Assembly (NCBI GenBank): GCA_022496205.1
Contig: WTXD01000040.1
Coordinates: 124,001-188,000 of the forward strand
DNA length: 64,000 nt
Reading direction: 5' to 3'
From: Gloeopeniophorella convolvens
Lineage: Eukaryota; Basidiomycota; Agaricomycetes; Russulales
Shown: one piece after another, positions 1 to 9,928 of the stretch
How positions within the stretch are numbered: position 1 is the stretch's first letter
How the letters are laid out: every line of letters starts with the position of its first letter
Position numbers and translations under genes: made by a program
Notes under the pieces: model-generated
Seen by the model: only the letters and a program-made list of their open reading frames with translations
Database searches by the model: none
Told to the model about the DNA's origin: nothing

Positions 1-109
1 TGCAACAACAGTTAATGCAAAGAAAACAAGAGGACACAAAAGCAAGATACGGTCCATATTGGGGCTGGTGGATACAGTGGGCGGACGGAGCGCGACAGAG
101 GATGCGGGA

Positions 110-2031
110 CTAGAGCTTGGCGATAAGCATCGCGACGAGCGCGTAGCCGACCATGGCGGGCGGGGTGACAACGCAGTAGGACCAGAAGATAGTGCGGCTG
201 ATGAGGCGCTCAAACGCGTCGCCCGAGACGGCCTGCGTGATCTGCGCCCACCATATACCGTCAGCCGTTAAACATGCAACTGAGACGGCGCACGCACCTG
301 GGAAAGCGTCAGCGCGGGCGGCGCGGCGAGCAGGAGCACGAGGCTGAGTATAAACACGGGGCTGGCCACGACGCGTTAGCACACACACACAGACATAAAC
401 AGCTGGCACGCACTCCTCGAACACGCGCGGGTTGTCCTGGAGCGCGCCAAGCACCATCAGCGGGATGAACAACGCGGGCACGATGCCATCCGCGCGAGGA
501 TCGCCACAACACCGTCTTGCCCTCCCCGCTGCTGCCGCTGCTCCGCGTGCGCACCACTGCGTCACGCGCATTTTCTTCCCTCTCCTCGCCACCCTTGACG
601 CTGAACAGCTCGCGCAGGCTGCTCGCGAGCGACGCACGGCGCCAGCTCCGCGGCGCATCCGGCGGCGCGGGGCGGTAAAAGTACGCGCCGAGGACGACGA
701 GGGTGATTGGGATGGAGCAGTTGCCCGCCTGCGTGAGCGCGCCCTTGACGGGGCGCAGGTGCGCCTCGAGCATGTGCTGCAGCGGCTGTACAAGCGCGAC
801 GAGCAGCGAGACGAGCGACGCCCACAGCGGCGGCGTCAGGAAGTTTGTGACGGCGCGCCAGGTGGCGCGCAGCGCCGCCCGATGCGGTGGAGGAGCGTAG
901 GCGGCGGGCGCGCCCAAGCAGGCGTCGGGAGGAGTTCCTCTCTTCCTCACTGTCATCGGAAGAGGTGGGGTGCGGCAGTCGTCCGCGGGAGGTCGACGTT
1001 GGACGTGTACGGCGTGTTTGGGAACGAGTAGAACATCGGCGCAGGTTCTGTTGCGGTGCGCGCCGCGGTGCGGGTGCAGGTGCGGCTCGTCTTGCGGCTG
1101 ATCGAGAGTGATCGCCGGGAGCGCGGCTGATCGAGGAGGGCCTGGGCCGGACTGGGCTGTCGTCGTGTTCCGGGTCCACCCGGACGTCTGGCCATCCGTC
1201 AGGGTGGCGCGTCGTCGCGCGGGGCCTCGTCGGCCTCGTCGAGTGGATCGGCCCTGGAGAGGAGGCGGACGCCGTAGCTCCAGCGGAGCTGTCATACGTC
1301 GGGGCGTTAGTGGCGCCGCGCGCGTGGGGGCGTTGCCACTCACGAATTGTCCGAGGGTGCTGCAGAGGAGGAGGTAGGTGAGGGCGCGGCCGACCATGGC
1401 ATCCTTGTTGTCGTCCTTGCCCCACTTGAGGCCCGGGACGGTGACGACGAGGGACTGGAGGAGGGCGACGGGGAGCGAGTTGGAATTCATGAACGTGGCA
1501 GCGGCCATGGCAAAGTTTCTGGAGATGTCGTGAGCAATGGAATAGGCAGGTACACCGGCTGACGCACCGCTGGAGGGTTGAGCCTGAAGAGACAGCCAAG
1601 AGCCATGCCACTACCAAAGAGACGACGCTAACGAGCATGAAGAATATGGGGATGATCCATAGCTCGCGTAATTTGGCTGGGAGAGGTCAGCATTGGCGGA
1701 GTCGAGGAAGAGGCAAGGCACACCTGGAGAGAGGAAAAAGGCAACCTTTGAAAAGAGAAGACATGGCGTGAAGAAGTTGACGTTGATAATGTTGAGTTGC
1801 TGGATAGGGCATGAATTGAGGGGTCGACTAGAAGAGTTCGGAACAGACGGACCTTTTGTGTTTTTTTATCGAGAATGCCACGACGAGCGAGCACGTAGCC
1901 GGCGATGCATACGAGGATGACCTGGATGATCGACTGCGGGGCGGATGTGAGCTGCGGACCATCCCGGGGTGAAGGGAGCTCACGCCAAAGACGGTCTGAA
2001 AGAGGGGCCAGACGGGTGTCGACGAGGACAT
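110..2031 (-). CDS. Auxin-efflux-carrier-like membrane transporter (Mem_trans/ECM3-type), frameshifted as read
   Basis: The protein is a multi-pass transporter of the fungal auxin efflux carrier family (yeast ECM3/YLR152C type). It starts with MSSSTPVWPLFQTVFGVSS at 2031. A first helix pair carries the family signature AGYVLARRGILDKKTQK, followed by a NSNSLPVALLQSLVVTVPG core and a long hydrophilic loop that includes MFYSFPNTPYTS. The C-terminal helices include GNCSIPITLVVLGAYFY and end in SGDAFERLISRTIFWSY. Two short 3' introns (about 358-412 and 263-310) splice cleanly. Family knowledge says such proteins sit in the ER or plasma membrane; the substrate in fungi is unsettled. As read, the frame breaks at about 504-511 and about 484-489, each time needing one extra base, and at least two more shifts are needed in the central loop. 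It could be a decaying gene, but similar one-base losses in other genes here favour sequence error. Confidence 0.85.
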
Positions 2032-2320
2032 GGGAGAGAAAAGAATTATGGGTGACTCTAGTTTGATGGTTATGTTAATAAGGGGGACATGGCCAAGACG
2101 TTGTTGGAGGCTGCGGCGGAGGCGTGGCCATTGTTCATCTCCGCCTGCCTCTTGGCACGTTATTTCAGATAAGCACCGCAATAATGTGAATATTATACTT
2201 AATCTAGCGATTTCCTGGGAATTGCTCTAGATCTCGACAGTTGCCCTGCAATTGCCCAGGCATCGTTATCGTCTCGCACATCGTCCGCAAGTCGCTCCTC
2301 GTCGCTGCCATCGTCGGTCC
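2032..2320. promoter_or_regulatory. Divergent intergenic promoter region
   Basis: This 289 bp gap separates the start codons of the minus-strand transporter and the plus-strand kelch gene, so it must carry both promoters. No clear TATA box was seen. A moderately AT-rich part lies at 2155-2230. Confidence 0.5.
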
Positions 2321-3582
2321 ATGTCCCCCGTCGCCCGCTGGTCTCTCCTTTCTCGTTCTCCCGCCCTCGCACGCTCGTCCCACTGCCTCTCCGTCACCCC
2401 GACCGGTCGCGTCGTCCTCTATGGCGGTGAGCTCAAGCCCCGCTCCCCGGTAGACGCAGACGCCACCAAGGCCATCATCCACACCCTCAACCTCCGCGAC
2501 TCGCACGGCCAGCCCGTCGCTCCCGCTAGCCTCACCTGGGCCTCCACCGCCCCGCGCGCTTCCCACGCTAGCCCCGCCCCCCGCGTCGGTGCCGCTTCTG
2601 TCATGATCGGCGACTACTTCTACGTCTGGGGCGGCCGCGGCGGGCCCGACATGGCCCCGCTCTCCGCCAGCCAGGCCGGCCTCTGGCGCTGCTCCCTCGG
2701 CGCCGAGAGCATCCCCTCCGCCTGGCAGCGCGTCGTCGCCGCCAACGAGGAGGACGCGCCCCAGCCGCGCAGCTACCACGCCCTCGCCCGCTACGGGGTA
2801 CGCCCGTCCCGGCCCCCGCCCACGTCCCCCGCATGACACACCCCGGCCCCTTCCCCCCTCTATGTATGTACCCCGCCCGCAGAACACGATCTACGTGCAC
2901 GCCGGCTGCCCCGCCCAGGGCCGCACTGCCGAGCTCCACGCCTTCGACCTCACCACCAAGCGCTGGGCCGCCCTCGCGCCCGCGCCCGACCCGCCCCGCG
3001 GCGGCACCTCGCTCGCCGCGGTGCACCTCAACGGCACCCCCGTCCTCCTCCGCTATGCCGGTCAGTCCCCCGCCCTTCCTTCCCACGCTCGCCGCGTACT
3101 CACCCGTGCCGCCCGCGGCCTCCCACACCCCAGGCTTCGCGGGCAACCAACTCGCCGCGCTCGACGTGTACGACATCCGCTCGGACGTGTGGCGCGCGGT
3201 CACGCCCGCGCCCGACGCGCAGCACGGTGCGCCGGGCGCCCGCTCCGTGCACGGTTTTGTGCGCTTCGTGTCCGCGCGTTACCCGCGCGCGCTCGCACTC
3301 GCCTACTACGGCGAGCGCGACGCCTCTGCGCTCGGCCACGCCGGTGCGGGCGACTTCTGGAGTGACGTGTGGATGCTCGAGGCTGGCGCCGGGCCGGGCG
3401 AGCCCGAGCTCGCGTGGCGGCGCGTCGCGCTGCCGCCGGAGGGGGGCGCTGCGCCTGCCCCGCGCGGGTGGTTCCCGTCGGGGTTCTGGGAGACGGGCGA
3501 GCAGACCAAGGTCGTGCTGTTTGGCGGGCTGCTCGCGTCCAACGAGCGCAGCGACGAGCTGTGGCTCCTTGAGATTGACTGA
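2321..3582 (+). CDS. Kelch-repeat (galactose-oxidase-like beta-propeller) protein
   Basis: Three exons splice in frame: 2321 to about 2797 ending ...HALARYG, about 2881-3060 starting NTIYVHAGC, and about 3132-3582 starting GFAGNQLAALDVYD. Repeated kelch blades are visible: GRVVLYGG, GDYFYVWGGRGG, a TAELHAFDLTTKRWAALAP blade, LAALDVYDIRSDVWRAVTP, and a final TKVVLFGGLLASNERSDELW. The paired glycines plus spaced Tyr and Trp are the kelch signature. With about five or six blades it probably forms a beta-propeller used for protein binding. No catalytic domain, signal peptide or membrane helix was seen. Such short kelch proteins occur in many fungi, but a specific role cannot be assigned. The start at 2321 is the first Met in frame before the first blade; upstream Mets lie in another frame. 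Confidence 0.85.
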
Positions 3583-4234
3583 CGGTGCGGCGCCGCGCCG
3601 AGCGGTCAAGGTGGATGAAACTCGTGGATCATTAACCAAAGGCCAAGGTGCCGTGTGTATGTTTTGTCGCTATGATAATCACTTTTGTCTCCGATGGGCG
3701 CCTCGGGCATGTGGCCTTAGTGTCACACGACCTACATCTTACGCTCGGGACGACAAACCCAAATTCGCACAAAGCCCTTCGACGCATTGCAAGTATTGGC
3801 CCGAGGATAGATGTGGTGTCCCAAGGGAAAGACGTAGACGAAGAGAGACGGGCGATGGCGAAACGACTCGAATATCGCACCTGCGCCGATTTCCAACGTC
3901 CCGCGCGCGCGCTTCCGCCGATCCGATCTGCTTCGAGTCGGCGGTCGGGGGAACGCGAGAATCAGACGAAGGCTCCCGAGAAAAGAGGGATGGATTGATA
4001 CGGAGCGCAGCAGAATACAGGATCATTTACACATGCAGGCAGACAATACTATGAGACAAAACAAGCAGACATAGACACATGTGCGAAGTAGGTGCGGCCC
4101 ATCATCCTGCGTCGCCCCGCGGGTCGGTCAGGCAGGCCTTCCTGTCCCGAGAGAACCGGTTCCGCGTCGTCCTCGGGATTGTCCTGTGGAGTGTTCGTCT
4201 GGTGCAGAGCGGGGCAGGGCATCGACCCGGTCGA
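3583..4234. other. Intergenic, convergent 3' ends; possible extra DUF6535 exon
   Basis: This holds the 3' flanks of the kelch gene (plus) and the first DUF6535 gene (minus). A minus-strand open stretch at 4128-4331 is preceded by a fair acceptor (CTTCTCCTAG, about 4336). It reads as alpha-helical protein (FEHFRDTVRSAATAAS...LLPLLEMIDRVD) and may be the true last exon of the DUF6535 gene. Nothing else was recognised. Confidence 0.4.
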
Positions 4235-6938
4235 TCATCTCCAGGAGTGGCAGCAGGTGCTCCCTGCCTCTGCCAGAGGCAGCAGTGGCTGCGCTGCGGA
4301 CCGTGTCGCGGAAATGTTCAAAGTGGACCATGACCTAGGAGAAGCGCCGCCCATCGACAGGAGTGTGCTGTCGATGATCTTCTCGAGGAGCTTCCACGTC
4401 TTCTTGACGTCCTCCGAGACCGATTCTCCTGTTTCGTCTTGTATCATATCGAAGGATAGCATCCCGAGCCTGTAGAAGTTTGACAGAGGCCATTGCGGGA
4501 GCGATACCACCATCTTCTCGGCCCTCACCTCAACTCGGGGCCGTTGACCCCCTGGCTCTGCTGAGACCCCCAGAACTTGACCTCCTCCTCTTCGCCTGCT
4601 TCCAGATCGACAAAGATCCTGATCAGCGAGCCGATGGAGTACATGGTGAGGGGCTCGCCGCGACTCTCCAGCACAGCGAATTGAGCCAGCGATGCGTGGC
4701 AGTACTGAGAGGTGAACAGGTCTTCGCGAAACGCCAAGGATCTGTCAACGAGCATGCCACGTGCGACCTCCTTGTCGTATCGCGAAAGGTGCCCAATGAG
4801 CAAATCGAACTCGGGCGCATGCCAGTCTATGTTGGGGGAGCCCTCGAGAATAACAAACAGCTCGTCGAGTAGGTCGTGGAACGTCTTGACGATCCTCGTC
4901 TTCTCCGAGAAGGGAATCGTGGACACGAAGCACTTGGAAAGGTTGACATGAAGCTTCTCCCACAGCTGGTCCTCAATGACGATGCGCTCCATGAGTGCCC
5001 TCGAGATGTCGGGGGGAGTCGAGGCGATGTAGCGAGGAAGGTGGGCGACGAAAGCCTCCAGGAGGTTGTGATCGCGGAGTTGGTCCTGTCCGAATAGCAT
5101 ATCGACTTGGTTACGTGGCAGTCGTGTGCTGGGGACACATGCGAACACCTCGGAGAGGCGCAGCCCCCTCGCTACGATGTCCAGGGTGTCGAGCAGCAGC
5201 GCCATGTCCTTGCCCCCGTCATCATGTTTGACACTGGAGCGCACCCTGCTGTGTACGCGGCGGAACCGTGACTGAGTCATGGGCGATGCTCGGACTTGAA
5301 CGACATCGAATGCCTTGAGAAGCGCCTCCGACGTCTTCCAGGGCATGTAAAGATGGACCCTTTGAGCATTTGAAAGAGACAGAACCGCGTTGGCTAGGAC
5401 TGCCAGATTGATGAGCGGCGCATCGTACAAGAGGTCGGACCACATCTCCTGATCGCTCGGAAGGGGGTGTATGGTGGGAGTGGGAACGATGGAAATATAG
5501 GACCACCGAGAGACGTCCGAGGTCTTCCACGATCGAATGATGCGATACAATGGAAGTAGATATCGGGGGAATGTGCGCACGACAGTGTCTTGGGGGTCCG
5601 AACGTTCCAGAGAGGCAAGGGATCCTTGGATGGCGAGGCCCATCACGCACGAGGCTCGCAGGGCTACTGTCTGGTTCGGTGAGCCACAAAAGGGCACAAA
5701 ATGCTTCATGATTGTCTCTATGTCGCTGCCCTCTAACCCGTCTCCTGGAAAAACAGCAGACGTCTCGGAGGTCGTTGGCAAGGAGACGGCATTCTCCGAG
5801 ATCATCTGCAAGGAGTCGGCGCAAGCCAATGCGCGGGACATGCGCGCATCTTCCGAAAGCTCTGGTGACACGACGCATGTTGTGAAATGCTCCGTGATAC
5901 GCCAAAGGAAGCCAACGGCTGCAAGACCCTTGATCAACTTGTTCATACTAGTGACAGTCTGGGAGTGAATGTAGCTGGGAAGACCCTTCAGGAAAACGTC
6001 CATATCGTCGCCATCGAGTTCTTGCAGGAGCCAATGCATCGCAAATTGGTCGAGGGTGGAGGCCCTTCTCTTTGTCTCCTTCATGAGAACTCGCGCCCTG
6101 TCAAAGTGAATGCTCCTCAGCAAACTGGGATCCCCCCAGATCCCGCTCACACGGTGTTTCGGGGAACACCGGAAAGGCCACAAGAGAATGAGGAAGGATG
6201 ATCGGATGATGCTCAAGCACGTCTGAAGCGGTGCCGTGAGAGCAGTTCGATAAGGGGAGTTCTTGACGATGAGCGGGAACAGGCTGAGGGCTAGATATGC
6301 TGCCACAATGCCAACGGATGAATAGCAAGCGATCCTTCCAATCAGCCCATCGACAGAGTGGAGGAAGTCACTGAGCGCAAAAAAGAAGAGGAAGACGGAA
6401 ATGTGGGGGAGAACTGGAACGCCGTAGACCAGTCTCCTCATTTGGAACTGTGATATGCCTTCGAATAGATAGGCACGGACCCGGCCACGTTCACGCGGTG
6501 TGGCACTTGGCTGTGAGTACTGCAGGTACTCGCGCGCCCATTGCTGGATCAAGGTCGATAGTAGGGCGCTTGTAACGCTCATGAAGAGACTGAGGAACAT
6601 AAGGATGTTCACACGAATGGCGGAGGTGGACTTTTTGAATTTCAGTGCCTGGTCGAGGGAAGAGACAGGGAGAGCGGCGCCGTCTAACCGCGTGGCCAAT
6701 TGGGCGAGAATTGCTACGGTCTGCTTGCCAGTGTCGGGTTGAAGCGTCTTGCATGTTTCCACGAGAAAGATCGCGACAATCACAGAGAACAGACCGGTCT
6801 AGTCAGCGGTTGTGAGTGGATGGCGATGGATGGGATGACTGATCTTACGAAGATAAGCATAGAGTCTGCACTAGCTTTCCAGCCATTGACAAGAGCCACG
6901 TCGTACTTTTCCGACTCTATGCCATAGAGTTTCCACAT
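4235..6938 (-). CDS. DUF6535-domain membrane protein, first copy
   Basis: This is a typical Agaricomycete DUF6535 protein. The first recognised exon (6938 to about 6848) encodes MWKLYGIESEKYDV...GWKASADSMLIF, followed by a 50-60 nt intron and TGLFSVIVAIFLVETCK. The QQWAREYLQ motif comes next and then a helix pair (ISVFLFFFALSDFL, and a stretch ending ALSLFPLIVKNSPY). The remaining 500 or so residues are soluble and helical. The frame closes at 4525 (...GVNGPELR). A second open frame starting at about 4528 continues with a plausible C-terminus (VVSLPQWPLSNFYRLGMLSF), so one base appears to be missing near 4526-4545. Small exons beginning at an ATG at 7197 could extend the N-terminus. The family's function is unknown; it has several membrane helices and is strongly expanded in mushrooms. 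A second copy lies at 9929-12323. Confidence 0.8.
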
Positions 6939-7355
6939 ATGAGTGGAAGTATCGCTGTATCCTACACCTTGAAGTCGGATTTTGTAAGATCAAGGTGGAT
7001 GGAGAGGCGGAGTACACTAGGCACACCTTTGTTGTCTTCATCTCCCCGAGAAACTAGCGGCGTCTCGGGCGGTCTGATACTCTTCTCACAGGATGAAACT
7101 ATCGTCCTCCAGATCAGCTGCAGCACCATAGGCATCAAATATCGGGCATACCGTCACCCTGACTCTCCACGTCATCCTTGGCTACTGAAGACAGCATTGA
7201 AGGTGCATTTAGTCTCCCAGAGGCAGACGCGTCGTCGAAGTATCCGCAGACCCCGGCCGGCGCACGTGGGCCGCCCTGCCCTTCAAGTTCACCGCATTGC
7301 GTCTTGAAGCGGCTCCGCGCCCCCGCACACTCTCACTCCCCCGCAAACCACGACC

Positions 7356-7673
7356 ATAGCCTCCCGCTGCACCGGAACGACCAACGCCGACTTCGTCGTG
7401 AACTTCACACGCCACGGGCTCATCGCCTCGGACGCCACTGCCGCCGTGCACCCGCGTCCGCCTTAAGCGCCCGCGAGACCGCTCCCATGCTCACGCAATG
7501 CCAGGTGCCGGTGATGACGCGCGTCGACCGCGCGGACTACGTGCTCGACCCACGCTCTGCGTGCGAGGACTCCCCGCAGTGCGTCCGCGCGCCCGCGCGC
7601 CACCGACACCGAGCTGAACCGAGCGCACTGCAGGTTGATCGGCCATGGCGCGACCATTTCCGCGCCGCAGATG
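7356..7673 (+). pseudogene. Truncated protein-L-isoaspartate O-methyltransferase (PCMT) relic
   Basis: Three blocks join in frame through perfect GT..AG introns (7446-7504 and 7579-7633). They give the N-terminal third of PCMT: ASRCTGTTNADFVVNF, then VDRADYVLDPRSACEDSPQ, then LIGHGATISAPQM. These match the family blocks (GTTN, VDRADYV, A-Y-EDSPQ, IGHGATISAPHM) that precede the S-adenosylmethionine-binding domain. The residue where the start Met is expected (7356-7358) is ATA instead of ATG. A fourth intron donor (GTACGC, 7674) follows, but no VLDVGSGSG-type methyltransferase core is found downstream before formate dehydrogenase, nor elsewhere in the window. It is read as a decayed or transposed 5' fragment. 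A functional protein is unlikely because the catalytic domain is missing. Confidence 0.75.
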
Positions 7674-7971
7674 GTACGCCCCCGTCTGACTCAAAACAAG
7701 CTTGAGTGTCTACCACCTTCAAAGTTATCTGCTGAGTGGATCATAGTCACAAACCTGAACATCGTCGTATGTTGGGCTAATCAGGGCTATCGTATATACG
7801 TACAATAATGGCATTATAGATTTATTAACATACAGTCGAGTACGGTTATTTGTGTATAGATGGGGATATAATATACAGCATTTTATCCCAGTTGAGATCG
7901 CAGGGTCCGGCTTATCTCTGGCCATCTGAGGATGGTGGGCGCATATCAGCACTCGCCTTCAGAAAGATGTA
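7674..7971. other. AT-rich intergenic stretch
   Basis: The sequence is AT-rich with no coding signal. It lies between the PCMT relic and the stop codon of formate dehydrogenase, and probably holds the formate dehydrogenase 3' UTR and polyadenylation signals. Confidence 0.5.
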
Positions 7972-9325
7972 TCATGAATACTTACAAGAAGCACTCTCGT
8001 ACTTGCCAACACCGACGATAACGTTTCCGGGTTCCTGGGCCTTGCCTTCGAAGAAGTTCTGCAGGATCTGCTTCGTGCCCTCGGCATAGCGCACTTGAGC
8101 ATCGAGTGTAGTGCCCGAGTAGTGCGGCGTCATGCCATTGCCACCACCGAGAGAGTTCTTCATCGACCGCCAGGGATGATCCCGGGGCGCGGGCTGCACG
8201 TTCCACACGTCACCCGCATAGCCGCGCAGCTGGCCGGACTGCAGCGCGGCGGCGACGTCCTCTGCAACGCAAATGGCTCCGCGTGCAGTGTTCACGAGCC
8301 ACGCGCCTGGCTTGAACTTGGCGAGAAGGTCTTTGTTTATGAGCCCGAGAGTACCCTCATGCAGGGGTGCGTTAACGGTGATGACGTCACATTGCGACAC
8401 GAAATTCTGCGTTGAGATTTGAATAAACGTTACTTAGGAGATCGATCTGGGCGGCTTACCTCAATGTCTGTGACGCGGTGCGCGCCGACCGTCTTCTCAG
8501 CTTCAGCGGGGAGCGGGTTGTAGTCGTAGTACAAGAGCTCCTTGGGGTTGAATGGCACGAGCCGCTGGAGCACACGGTAGCCAATGCGACCGGCACCGAG
8601 GGTTCCGACGACCTTGCCCTCAAGATCGAACGCGTTCCGCGCGATATCTGACACCTGCCAATCGCCGCGGGCGGCCATCTCGTGCGCAGGCACGAAGTTG
8701 CGCACGAGGAGCAGGATCGACATCATTACCTGCTCAGCGACGGAGACCACGTTTGAGCCGGAAACCTCAAGAACCTGGATTTGGCGCTGGACAGCCGCGT
8801 TCAGGTCGATATGATCAGAACCAACGCCCGCAGTTACGCAGAGCTTCAGGTTTTTAGCCTGGATGCGGTGTCAACCTTGGAGCGAAGAATGTGAGTTAAG
8901 ATCTGTCTCACCTTGCTCATTAAATCCCGGGTGAGGTATCCTGGGTGGAATGGAGTGGTGATAAGGATGTCGGTCTGTTGGCGCGGCGTAAGTGTGAGAT
9001 CTCGTCTACGTGCTGCAATCACCTACATCGGCGATATGCTTCTGGAAGTCGCTGTCGGGCCCTTCCTTGGAGCTCGTCACCTGCGATCATAGTCAAGTCG
9101 CGTGTCCTCGTTGCAATGGCTGCAGTTTACATACAATGTACTCGTGCCCCAGAGATTCGAGGTACTTGCGAATACCGAGTTCGTTCTCGACAGTGCCGAG
9201 TAGACGGGGCTCAGCCTTGGCAGCCTGGAATCCGTTGTAGAGAATAGCAAGGACCTGTGATGGGCGTACGTCGCTCAGGTTGAGTTCAATCCAGCAGGAA
9301 GCAAGATCTCCGCCCTCACCTTCAT
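7972..9325 (-). CDS. FDH: NAD+-dependent formate dehydrogenase
   Basis: The enzyme oxidises formate to CO2 with reduction of NAD+. In fungi it handles formate from oxalate or C1 metabolism, in cytosol or mitochondria. Clean splicing gives [22 protein letters not shown], then [61 protein letters not shown], the Rossmann motif [16 protein letters not shown], the adenine-ribose-binding [21 protein letters not shown] with the catalytic Arg, [10 protein letters not shown], and the catalytic His in [13 protein letters not shown]. Length and order agree with fungal FDH. The start at 9325 gives the usual MKVL N-terminus and a first coding exon of only 6 nt. An in-frame ATG at 9412 would add 29 Ser/Asn/Gln-rich residues, perhaps a targeting leader or just 5' UTR. 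Confidence 0.95.
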
Positions 9326-9928
9326 GTTTAGGGTAGTGTTTAGAAGATGATTGAGGTGTTGGTTGGCTTGCTGGAAGGAGGAGATTGATGTGCTGGCCTT
9401 CACAGCGCTCATTGTTGCTCCTTTTATGTGATTCGACAGCTGCCATCGTAGTCGGGGAGAGTTGGGATGGAATACAGAAAGATCCCCCAGTGATACTCCC
9501 GACTCCGCGACCAGTAGGTGCCACGCTGCCAATCGTTCCGCCAAAGTGACGGCAGCCATACCGGACGCGGGACATTGCGGGCCCTTGCATAGCACGTGAC
9601 CATAGCAGGGACCTGCCGACCCATTCCGATCATCCCTCCGTGGTCTCCCGATGCAGCCGCCTAATCTAGCGCGCGACTTTCCCCGCCTCTCCAAGGAGCG
9701 AGCATGACGCTTGCGACGTGTTGCTCAAATTGCTGCGGAACATCTAAGCACAAGAGTGTACGAGAGCGGGCGAACGTCGGCCAGCCGTACAGCCCTTGCT
9801 CCATTCCTTCAGTTTGAGACAATGTTGTCACTGAATTGGCATCGGTGCACTTCAAGCGACAGGTGAATTCAAAGTTTAAACGGGTACTAAATAACAAGGG
9901 CAAAAACGATGAGGCGGCCCCCAAGACT
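9326..9928. other. Intergenic, FDH promoter side
   Basis: This is the upstream region of the minus-strand formate dehydrogenase and the 3' flank of the second DUF6535 gene. Apart from the possible 29-codon FDH leader (9326-9412), no gene was recognised. Confidence 0.45.
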
